From Candidatus Hydrogenedentota bacterium (GTDB lineage Bacteria; Hydrogenedentota; Hydrogenedentia; Hydrogenedentales; SLHB01), in contig DAOLNV010000001.1 of assembly GCA_035416745.1 (NCBI GenBank), positions 1-64,000 on the forward strand: a stretch of DNA of 64,000 nucleotides, given 5' to 3'. The notes beneath the pieces were generated by a model that saw only the letters and a program-made list of their open reading frames with translations, was not told the DNA's origin and made no database searches. A program made the translations under genes and the position numbers. Shown here piece after piece: positions 35,591 to 43,197 of this stretch. Each line of letters begins with the position of its first letter. Position 1 is the stretch's first letter.

Positions 35591-36097
35591 ATGTCAAGAG
35601 TGACTCACGCCAAACAGGAACGTATCGTTGAGGCTGTGCGGCTCGGGCTCGAAGGGGATGCCGCCGTCGAATTTGTACGCGAAAGCGGTTTCGCCATGAC
35701 ATCCGCGGGGATAGCGCGCCATCTGCGCAGCATGGGAGGGCGCGGACACGTTCAGGAGCTCATCGAGAATGACCTGAGCAATATCGAGATCCTGCAGCAC
35801 TGTTTTCCCCAGGAAGACTTGGGCCACCTTCATGAGGCGCCCCCCAGCCAGCCCGAACTGTTCGACGCCGACGAACACACCCCGGCAGTCCCGCCGCCCG
35901 ATCTCATGACTCCGGCCGGCATGTTCGAAACGCGCAAGATCGCTCTCCGGCTGCCGTCCGACCTCTATGAAGCCATCCGGCTCGCGGCTCGCGCTGAAAA
36001 CACCAGCAAGAATCAGCTCATCGTCGATATCCTGAGCTCGGCACTCGCGCAAATGCCGAAACTACCCCCCGAGACGGACGAACAACAGACTTCCTAG
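35591..36097 (+). CDS. Ribbon-helix-helix domain protein
   Basis: A 168-residue protein. The C-terminal third (about 116-155), TRKIALRLPSDLYEAIRLAA then ENTSKNQLIVDIL, has the strand-helix-helix pattern of Arc/CopG-type regulators, here with the DNA-contacting strand KIALRL. The N-terminal third looks helical (about 1-60: VEAVRLGLEGDAAVEFVRES) and could be a second binding region; the middle is Pro-rich. A DNA-binding regulator is likely; its target is unknown. No toxin partner lies beside it. Its stop codon shares a CTAG with the stop of queG. Confidence 0.7.
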   Translation: MSRVTHAKQERIVEAVRLGLEGDAAVEFVRESGFAMTSAGIARHLRSMGGRGHVQELIENDLSNIEILQHCFPQEDLGHLHEAPPSQPELFDADEHTPAVPPPDLMTPAGMFETRKIALRLPSDLYEAIRLAARAENTSKNQLIVDILSSALAQMPKLPPETDEQQTS

Positions 36098-37032
36098 CCG
36101 TTATCCCGCTCGTTGCGGCGCGCGATGCGAGCGTTGCGCCTCAAGCCCGCGAGTTTCGCACGCATGATCGGAGTGCCCGCGAATTCCTCTCGAAACCCCT
36201 CCTCATCCATCTCCTCGAACAGTTCCAATGGCGGACAAGCATGGCCCTGCCGGGGATGAAAATCCGTCTCGCTCGTTGCCGGAACGCCTCCGTTCCAGGG
36301 GCAGGCCTCCTGGCAGATGTCGCATCCGAACACCCAATCGCCGAAATGACGCTGCAACTCCTTGGGGACCTCGCCGTGATTTTCGATCGTGTGATAGGAA
36401 ATGCACCGGCGCGAGTCCACTACATGCGGCGCCACGATGGCGCCCGTGGGGCAGGCGTCGATACAGCGCGTGCACGTGCCGCACAAGTCTTGCGCCGGTG
36501 CGTCGGCCGCCGCTTCGAGCGTGGTCAGGATGACCCCCAGGAAGAACCACGACCCTAAATCCTGCCGCAACACGAGGCTGTTCTTGCCAAGCCAGCCCAG
36601 ACCCGCCCGCGCCGCCCAGAATTTCTCGAGCACGGGGCCGCTGTCAATGCAACAGTACGTATCCACATGCTCGTCCAGGGATTCGATGTGGGCGGCCAGC
36701 GCGCGCAGGGGCCTTCTCAGCACGCGGTGGTAGTCGCGGCCCCAGGCGTAGCGCGATATCCGGCCCGTCCCGGGTTCCGCGAGGGGACGGGGCGAATTGT
36801 AGTTGCGCGCCACCACGACTACCGAACGCGACCCCGGGAGCCTCTTCAGCACGTCCTGGCGAATGGCCTTCGTGCGGACCATCCAATCCATGTCCGCGTG
36901 GAACCCTTGTGCGAGCCACCGGCCGAGCAGGTCCTCGGGATCGATAGTTGTCACGGCCGCTACCGCGCACGCATCAAAACCCAATTCAGCGGCGCGCGTC
37001 TTGATCGAGGCGCTGTGGCGTCTGGTGTTCAA
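36094..37032 (-). CDS. queG: Epoxyqueuosine reductase
   Basis: Last step of queuosine synthesis: reduces epoxyqueuosine in tRNA. It has the cobalamin-binding N-terminal domain (RLPGSRSVVVVARNY; YAWGRDYHRVL; CCIDSGPVLEKFWAARAGLGW) and two 4Fe-4S motifs, CGTCTRCIDACPTGA and CDICQEACPWN. Start: TTG at 37032 behind GGGGGG, 16 bases past the SIS gene stop, gives 312 residues. A second in-frame TTG at 37083 would overlap that gene by 35 bases. Third gene of the GH2-SIS-queG run. Confidence 0.92.
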   Translation of the reverse strand: MNTRRHSASIKTRAAELGFDACAVAAVTTIDPEDLLGRWLAQGFHADMDWMVRTKAIRQDVLKRLPGSRSVVVVARNYNSPRPLAEPGTGRISRYAWGRDYHRVLRRPLRALAAHIESLDEHVDTYCCIDSGPVLEKFWAARAGLGWLGKNSLVLRQDLGSWFFLGVILTTLEAAADAPAQDLCGTCTRCIDACPTGAIVAPHVVDSRRCISYHTIENHGEVPKELQRHFGDWVFGCDICQEACPWNGGVPATSETDFHPRQGHACPPLELFEEMDEEGFREEFAGTPIMRAKLAGLRRNARIARRNERDNG

Positions 37033-37048
37033 GATGCCCCCCGTATAC

Positions 37049-37777
37049 CTATCGAAGGTTGACGCGGTCGCCGTACTGTTCAATAAGCCTCGCGTTCCAC
37101 TCGTCGCCCCCCGGAAGATTGGCCGTCTTGAAAACAGGCGGCTCTTTGCCCGCGTTCGCGTACGCGCAGCACACGAGGTAAACGATTTGTTCCATTATGG
37201 CGATGCCCACAAGACTCGATGTCGCCGCCGTCATCAGCTCCAAGCCGGGAACCTGCAACGCCGCGTCGCCCGCCGTGCCGCAATTGTCGATGACCACGTC
37301 GCAGACCTCGTACAGCTTCTTGCTCTGGCCCGCGCCCAGCTTTGCCGCCTTGGATTGGTTCAGCGACGTGATGGCCACGGTCTTCAATCCCTTCTCTCTG
37401 GCATAGAGCGCCATTTCTACCGGAACCGCGTTCTTACCGCTGTTGGACACGATGGCCAGCACTTCTCCGGAACGCGTATCCGCCTTGTCGAGCACGACCC
37501 GTGCGAGACCGGGCATGCGCTCGAGCCTGGTGCTGGTCGCCGGCCCTTCGTGCTGCATCAGCGCCGGAAACAGGATCGCGTTAACCGGCGCCAACCCTCC
37601 CGCGCGGTAATACACTTCTTCTCCGAGGAAATGAGAGTGCCCTGTCCCAAAAACGTGCCAGACCCCTCCATTCATAAGACTCTCAGCAACCATGCCCGCG
37701 GCCTTCCGGATGGATTCCGCTTGCGTCTGCTCCACTTTGTCGAGCAATTCGCGGCCTACCTGAAAAAACTCGAGCAT
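37049..37777 (-). CDS. SIS-domain sugar isomerase-like protein
   Basis: A 242-residue SIS fold that binds phosphosugars. VFGTGHSHFLGEEVYYRAGG and IVSNSGKNAVPVEMAL are the two SIS motifs. It resembles the UPF0309-type SIS proteins and, more distantly, the MurQ etherase. Start is the ATG behind GGAGGAGG; the longer frame runs into the GH2 gene spacer. It sits 37 bases after GH2 and would process the phosphorylated sugar released by that or another glycosidase. Confidence 0.8.
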   Translation of the reverse strand: MLEFFQVGRELLDKVEQTQAESIRKAAGMVAESLMNGGVWHVFGTGHSHFLGEEVYYRAGGLAPVNAILFPALMQHEGPATSTRLERMPGLARVVLDKADTRSGEVLAIVSNSGKNAVPVEMALYAREKGLKTVAITSLNQSKAAKLGAGQSKKLYEVCDVVIDNCGTAGDAALQVPGLELMTAATSSLVGIAIMEQIVYLVCCAYANAGKEPPVFKTANLPGGDEWNARLIEQYGDRVNLR

Positions 37778-37814
37778 AAGACCTCCTCCCTTCGCAGACG
37801 GCGCCTGTCCCGGG

Positions 37815-40166
37815 CTATTGTCCCACGTTGTCCGGCTCGAAAGGCACGGGCAACGCGGCAATGCGTTTCAGCCATGCCCGGTACTCCGATAACGTGAATG
37901 GGGGCGCCCCCGAAATATAGTGATTTCCAAACGCCTGGCCGCCGCTTTCCCAACGGATAAGATACAACCGCCGGTCGCTCGCGTACGTGCGCAGGCGGCC
38001 CACCTGCCAGTTCTGCGAAGCGGGCACCGTCATTTCGCCCGCGCACAGGGCCTCCCCCTCGGCGCTGGACACCTCAAACCGCACAACGGCGTCCTGCAAG
38101 GTGTCGTTTGCCGCAATGACGGGCAGGTACTTGTCGTTGCCGGGTTCGCCCATCATCACGCACACCGGCCGCTGCACCCGCCGGATATACCAGTACGCCA
38201 GCTTCCTTCCGAAATAATAGTCAACGACCGCGTCGGAGAACTGCGGCCATCCGTCAAGCACGTTCCACCACAGGATGCCGCTCGTCCGCCATTTGCGCTG
38301 TCGCGTGGACTCGATAAAATACTTCTTGGCCTCCGCCTGCACGATTTGGCTGGCGAGCACAAATTCCTCGAGTGTACCGGGTATTTCACCGAAATACTCG
38401 CGGATCTGGTTCGCCATGAGCTTAATGCGATTGCGGTCCGCGGCGTTGTGGCGCAGGTGCGAGACGTCATGGACGCGCCACTGAGGGTTGTTTTCCCAGG
38501 GCCACAGCGCATCTTCAAAGATAAAACGCCGAATCGAGCCGGCGTTCGGGCAGCCGTGGTATCCGATCTCCCCGATGAAACCGGCGGTGTGCTGCGTGTA
38601 ATACGGACTCTTGAAATACCCGCGAGGCCCCCACAGGTGCTGCTCGGCAAGCTCGCGTCTGGCGTCCGGCGCGCGGTACGGAGAACTCGGCACGTAATGG
38701 CGGCCGGGATCGCACCCGTGCACCACCCTTGGGAGGACCTCTCGCGAAATCCGGTTGTGTTCCGGCGACAAGCCGTCCGACGCATAACACTCGTCGATCT
38801 CGTTGTCGCCGCACCACAAAGCCAGCGACGGATGGTTGCGCAACCGCCTGACAACGGTCTCCGCCTCATCGCGCACCCGTTCAAGAAAGGCGTCGTCCTG
38901 CGGATACCGGCAACACGCGAACACAAAGTCCTGCCAGACCAATATGCCTTTCTCGTCGCAGAGGTCGAAAAAGGCATGGTCTTCGTACACGTTGCCGCCC
39001 CAGCAGCGAATCATGTTGCATCCAAGATCTTCCGCCAGGGCGATGGCCTCGGGCAGGCGGCCGGCGTCCCGGCTGTGGAACGCGTCCAAGGGGACCCAAT
39101 TCGTGCCGCGCACCATGATGGGCTCATTATTAACGCGAAACACGAAATGGCCGTCCGGATCGGGCGGCTCGTCGTACCGGCACACGGTCGGCCCCCTGGA
39201 TCCCAGCGGGTGGGGGACCCCGGCGCTGGCAGTGCGGTCGACGGCAACGGTGCGGACGCCAACGCGCTCCGTTCTCTCAGCGAGCGTCTCGCCAGCGCAC
39301 GTCAGGCGTGCCGTGACGCGGTACAGATTGGCGTCTCCATAGCCGTTGGGCCACCAGAGGCGCGCGCCGGGCACAGGGATACGGCAGGCGTCCGCCGCGA
39401 ACTCCAGCGGCCATGAATACTCGAAACGATGGCCGCCACAAACTCCTTCAAAATGCACCGTGTAGCCCATGAGGTCCAGAGCCGGAGACCGAACCTCAAA
39501 CATCGCCGCCAGCACCGCGCCCTGCTCATTTATCTCGAGGGTCCGGTAATAGATCTGCTCGAATCCATGAGCGGCACGGGGTTCAAGGCGCACGTCGCGC
39601 CAGATGCCGGCCGATACTGCCCGGGGCATGATGTCCCAGCCCCACATATGCGGTGCTTTGCGCACGTGCAGCCCTTCCATGCGGTGTTCCCAGCTCAGCA
39701 TCGACGCCTCGTACCGGCGCCGGCGCGCGTGGACCATCGCCGGCTCGATACGCACGTGCAGCTGGTTCCGTCCCGGCCGCAGCGCCCCGCCGGTAGCGAA
39801 ACGGTGGGGGATAAGCATGTTGTCGCTCCGGCCAACCTCCACTCCGTTCAACCAGACCGTGGCGTAGGTGTCGAGGCCGTCGAAGACAAGATCCCAATCG
39901 TCGCAGGCCGCAGTGCTCTCAAACTCGAACTCCCGCGCATACCACCATTCGCAGGTCTCCAACGGGCGCAACAACCGGATGTTCTCCCCAAAAAACGGGT
40001 CGAGCAGCTTGCCCGCACGGCGCAAGTCCAATTCAACGTTGCCAGGAACCGTCGCGGGCACGGTTGTCGCTGCGCATCCGGGCAACTCTCCGGGATGTTT
40101 CGGCGCATTGGCCGACGTCTTAAGACAGGTGAGCGTCCAAGGTCCGTTCAGTGACATACTTTTCAT
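37815..40166 (-). CDS. GH2 beta-mannosidase-like glycoside hydrolase
   Basis: A 783-residue enzyme of GH2. The N-terminal jelly-roll includes WWYAREFEFES and FDGLDTYATVWLNGVEVG. The barrel opens with VRGTNWVPLDAF, the acid/base is the Glu in WCGDNEIDE, and a candidate nucleophile Glu is in GFIGEIGYHG. WGPRGYFKSPYY and ILWWNVLDGWPQ are barrel motifs of the mannosidase subgroup. No signal peptide, so it acts in the cytoplasm or periplasm on oligosaccharides. First gene in the GH2-SIS-queG run; the start ATG has only a weak ribosome site. Confidence 0.88.
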   Translation of the reverse strand: MKSMSLNGPWTLTCLKTSANAPKHPGELPGCAATTVPATVPGNVELDLRRAGKLLDPFFGENIRLLRPLETCEWWYAREFEFESTAACDDWDLVFDGLDTYATVWLNGVEVGRSDNMLIPHRFATGGALRPGRNQLHVRIEPAMVHARRRRYEASMLSWEHRMEGLHVRKAPHMWGWDIMPRAVSAGIWRDVRLEPRAAHGFEQIYYRTLEINEQGAVLAAMFEVRSPALDLMGYTVHFEGVCGGHRFEYSWPLEFAADACRIPVPGARLWWPNGYGDANLYRVTARLTCAGETLAERTERVGVRTVAVDRTASAGVPHPLGSRGPTVCRYDEPPDPDGHFVFRVNNEPIMVRGTNWVPLDAFHSRDAGRLPEAIALAEDLGCNMIRCWGGNVYEDHAFFDLCDEKGILVWQDFVFACCRYPQDDAFLERVRDEAETVVRRLRNHPSLALWCGDNEIDECYASDGLSPEHNRISREVLPRVVHGCDPGRHYVPSSPYRAPDARRELAEQHLWGPRGYFKSPYYTQHTAGFIGEIGYHGCPNAGSIRRFIFEDALWPWENNPQWRVHDVSHLRHNAADRNRIKLMANQIREYFGEIPGTLEEFVLASQIVQAEAKKYFIESTRQRKWRTSGILWWNVLDGWPQFSDAVVDYYFGRKLAYWYIRRVQRPVCVMMGEPGNDKYLPVIAANDTLQDAVVRFEVSSAEGEALCAGEMTVPASQNWQVGRLRTYASDRRLYLIRWESGGQAFGNHYISGAPPFTLSEYRAWLKRIAALPVPFEPDNVGQ

Positions 40167-40331
40167 GAGTCTTGCCGCATCCTTCGAGGGCGAGGTTCAC
40201 AATAGTCCCTAGCATAGTGTTTTGACCGGATGGCAGATCAAGTTTCTTGACTGGGGCGCCGATTTCGCCGAATATTCGTATGTCCCTGGTGTATTATCCT
40301 TAAGGCATACAAGGGTTGGGGGAGGACGGCC

Positions 40332-40916
40332 ATGGCAGGATTCGATCCGTATGACAAGGGTCACGGCGCTGTCGACTGGGATAGTCTGCTGAAGGGTGCC
40401 CTGACTCTTCTGCAGATTGCCACGGCTCTTTTCGGGGCCGCGCTCCTCGTCGCCGCGTTCATGTGGGCCATGCGCGTCTTTGAGTTCGCCGGGAGTTTCG
40501 CCGAAAACCCCGGCCGAATGTCGGAATACATCCAAGTGGCCAAGCAGGGAGACGCGTTCCTGCCCCCGGTCGAGGAGTCCCCGCGTGAGCCCGCGGAGTC
40601 GCCGGCGCCAAATGGCGAGCCGCCCGCCCGGGCCATCGGGCAGCTCAAAAGAGCGACATCCCTGAATAGTGCCGACGTTTTCGAGCGCACCGCGGACCGC
40701 GTGCTCGTGATCCTGCTCATGGTCCTTTATGCCATCATTCCTCTCGGCACGGCCCTGGTGGGCCTGAAGATCCTGGTCGCCATGCTATCACGAAAGCCTT
40801 CCAGGAAGGAGCCTGCCCGGTTGGGAAAGCATGACGTGGGGGAGGACGGAGAAGCGCTGCCCGATGAACCGGACGCACAGCCCGATGACGCTGTATTGCC
40901 ACGGCGGATCGGGTGA
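40332..40916 (+). CDS. Two-helix membrane protein, unknown function
   Basis: A 194-residue protein with a hydrophobic segment near 21-50 (ALTLLQIATALFGAALLVAA), a Pro/Glu-rich loop of about 60 residues and a second membrane span near 122-150. A Lys/Arg patch then leads to an acidic C-terminal tail. No family recognised. GGGGGAGG stands before the ATG. It lies alone between the GH2 gene (opposite strand) and the phosphoesterase, and could be a small envelope component. Confidence 0.6.
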   Translation: MAGFDPYDKGHGAVDWDSLLKGALTLLQIATALFGAALLVAAFMWAMRVFEFAGSFAENPGRMSEYIQVAKQGDAFLPPVEESPREPAESPAPNGEPPARAIGQLKRATSLNSADVFERTADRVLVILLMVLYAIIPLGTALVGLKILVAMLSRKPSRKEPARLGKHDVGEDGEALPDEPDAQPDDAVLPRRIG

Positions 40917-41027
40917 GCCCGGCGCGCGGCTGGACGCCCGAGCCTGAAAGAAGATGATCCCCGGGGGGCCTGCGGGGTATCCTGTCTCCCAAAGAGTCTC
41001 GACGCACACAAAGCCAGGAGAACCGTT

Positions 41028-41927
41028 GTGACTATGCACCGCCGCATTTCCAGAAGAACGTTCCTCGCATCGTCCCTCGCTGGCGCGGCCGCGATTGGAT
41101 GGGGCGCCGCCTCGCGCGCGCAGGACCCCCAACCGGACCGTTGGGTGCTCCTCGCCGACATCCACATCCCCGGCGACCGCAACAAAGCTGATGGAACGCC
41201 GCCCGTCAAACCCGTCGAGAAATTCGCCGCCATGCGCGCCGAAGTCCTTGCTCTCGACTACAAGCCCGCCGGCATCCTCGTCGCGGGGGATTGCGTCTAT
41301 CTTCATGGCCAGCGCGAAGACTACGTCACCCTCAAGGAGGAGTCGCAGCCATTTGTGGACGCCGGTATCCCGCTCCATTTTTCCATGGGCAACCATGACA
41401 ACCGCGAACAAATGTGGGATGTTTTTCCCGGCCACAAGGCCTTGAGCGCGGACTCGGTTCAAGGCAAACACGCCTATGTTCTGGACGCTCCCCGCGCTTC
41501 ATGGTTCATCCTCGATTCGAATCGCGAAACCGGCTTTGTCCCCGGTGAATTCGGCGCCGCCCAGTTGGAGTGGCTGGCAAAAGAGCTTGACCAGCGTCCG
41601 GCCAAGCCTGCCGTCCTCATTGCGCATCATTATCCGGAAGGGGAGAATGGACTGGTCGATTTCCCCGCGTTCTGGAGCGTCATTCAGCCTCGCAAGCAGG
41701 TAAAAGCCTACTTCTACGGACACAGCCACGCCTGGTCGCAGCATCAACGCGAGGGCATTCACTTCGTCAACCTCCCCGGGCTGGCATGGCTGTTCAGCGA
41801 GGAAAACGTCCCTCGGGCCTGGGTCGAGGCGGCGGTCAGCGACAACGGCGCCGATTTGGCCGTGAACGTCATGAATGGGGTGGCTCTGGCGGAAGGCGGG
41901 AAATACAGGCTGAACTGGAGAGCCTGA
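41028..41927 (+). CDS. Tat-exported calcineurin-like phosphoesterase
   Basis: Metal-dependent phosphoesterase of 299 residues, exported folded by the Tat system (SRRTFLASSL then an Ala-rich helix). The dinuclear metal site is spelled by LLADIHIPG, VAGDCVYLHG, MGNHDNRE, IAHHYPEG and YGHSHAW. Start is the GTG that has AGGAG seven bases ahead; an ATG two codons later is also possible. It is followed 40 bases later by the LolA-like gene, so the two may form a pair. Phosphate source unknown. Confidence 0.85.
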   Translation: MTMHRRISRRTFLASSLAGAAAIGWGAASRAQDPQPDRWVLLADIHIPGDRNKADGTPPVKPVEKFAAMRAEVLALDYKPAGILVAGDCVYLHGQREDYVTLKEESQPFVDAGIPLHFSMGNHDNREQMWDVFPGHKALSADSVQGKHAYVLDAPRASWFILDSNRETGFVPGEFGAAQLEWLAKELDQRPAKPAVLIAHHYPEGENGLVDFPAFWSVIQPRKQVKAYFYGHSHAWSQHQREGIHFVNLPGLAWLFSEENVPRAWVEAAVSDNGADLAVNVMNGVALAEGGKYRLNWRA

Positions 41928-41967
41928 GCTGATAGGCAGGGACCCTTGCAGAAGAGGGGGCAGGACG

Positions 41968-43032
41968 ATGCGCATTTGGGGCCTGAGCGCCCTTCTTTGT
42001 GTAAGCTTCACGGCTCATTCCCTTACGCTTGAGGACATTGCGGAAGTCTATGCCCGGAAAGAGGCCGCGCTCGGCGCGTACTCCGTACGATTCGAAGAGG
42101 AGGACACCTTCCAGAGAGAAAGCGGCGAGGAAGTGCCCACAAAGGACGTTTATTCCTTAACGGTGGACGGCCCCCGCTACCGCATTGAGGAGCGCACGTT
42201 TGAGCCAGCGGACTTGGCGGGATTTGAGACTGTTTCTGTCTGCAACGGTACAGAGTTCAAAATGATACTGAAAGGGCAAGATGGTGCGCCACACTCGGTG
42301 TACATTCTGGAGAAGCAGACCTACGAGCGGCCAAGCTATGTCATAGATCCCGTGCGGTTGTCCGGACTGTGGCGGGAACCCGCCCCGTTCGCCACGTATG
42401 GGTATGCAATCGATGTGCAGACTATCGTGCGGCCCCCAGAGGCCAGACTTGAGCCGGAGCCCGTTCTTGTAAACGGCGACCGAGCCTGGTGCGTGAGGGG
42501 AATGGTGAGCTTTGATGAGCCCAATTCTGGATATGGCCGGTTCTGCCATCTCTGGTTTTCGGAGGAGCGAGGTTTCGCGCTTCTGAAATGCGCCCTTTAC
42601 GAGTCTGAACCTTCACATGAACAGGAACCCCATCTCGAAATCACGTTTTCGGATTTCTTCGAGGTTCAGAATGAACTCTGGTTTCCTGAACACATTCTCG
42701 CTGAGTGGGTCGGGCATGATGAAGAGCCTCTCAAGAGAGTAACCAACTTCAAGATAAGCGTGCTGGAACTCAAGACCGGGGCCCAGGTAACCGACGAAAT
42801 GTTCCATCTCGCCGTGCCCGAACGCGTCGTGGTAATGGACGACGGCCGCTTTTATCGCGACACGGAGTCCTGGCGCAGGTCCAGGAAAATCGGCCACTTC
42901 GCCGAATGGTTTTCGGAAGCTTCCGGCATTAACCTCAGGCAGGTACGTAATGTCCTGATATTCGTCCTCGTCCTCGTGCTCGGGTACTGTATCTTCTTTC
43001 GGAAAAAGGAGAAACGCGCGAGCATCGAATAA
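41968..43032 (+). CDS. LolA-like exported protein with C-terminal membrane helix
   Basis: A 354-residue protein with a short signal peptide (ends near THSL) and a middle region resembling the half-barrel of LolA-type lipoprotein carriers (YSLTVDGPRYRIEER; FCHLWFSEERGFALLK). A membrane helix near residues 326-345 (VLIFVLVLVLGYCIFF) is followed by a Lys/Arg-rich end, so it is anchored with its bulk in the periplasm. The fold assignment is tentative. It follows the phosphoesterase on the same strand. Confidence 0.55.
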   Translation: MRIWGLSALLCVSFTAHSLTLEDIAEVYARKEAALGAYSVRFEEEDTFQRESGEEVPTKDVYSLTVDGPRYRIEERTFEPADLAGFETVSVCNGTEFKMILKGQDGAPHSVYILEKQTYERPSYVIDPVRLSGLWREPAPFATYGYAIDVQTIVRPPEARLEPEPVLVNGDRAWCVRGMVSFDEPNSGYGRFCHLWFSEERGFALLKCALYESEPSHEQEPHLEITFSDFFEVQNELWFPEHILAEWVGHDEEPLKRVTNFKISVLELKTGAQVTDEMFHLAVPERVVVMDDGRFYRDTESWRRSRKIGHFAEWFSEASGINLRQVRNVLIFVLVLVLGYCIFFRKKEKRASIE

Positions 43033-43076
43033 GACGCCCCTCGCCTTGCCGGATTCATCTGCGCCACGGCCTATGC

Positions 43077-43112
43077 GTCCATACTGTCCATCAAGTCCAT
43101 ACAGACCATACT
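43077..43112 (+). repeat. Four tandem 9-base units upstream of the sialidase gene
   Basis: Four consecutive units GTCCATACT, GTCCATCAA, GTCCATACA and GACCATACT occur just before the sialidase gene. They could be repeated operator half-sites or a simple tandem repeat. Confidence 0.6.
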
Positions 43113-43197
43113 TATTCTCGCCATGGAAAGCCCCTTTGTCCGTATGCTAAAGTTGGCCATCGACATCACTCAGGGCTGTTTCCCAAGGGGGCTATCG

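Noticed and set aside
35591..36097. The RHH gene as an antitoxin of a toxin-antitoxin pair
   Set aside because: No small toxin-like gene lies beside it; the neighbours are queG and an esterase on the opposite strand.
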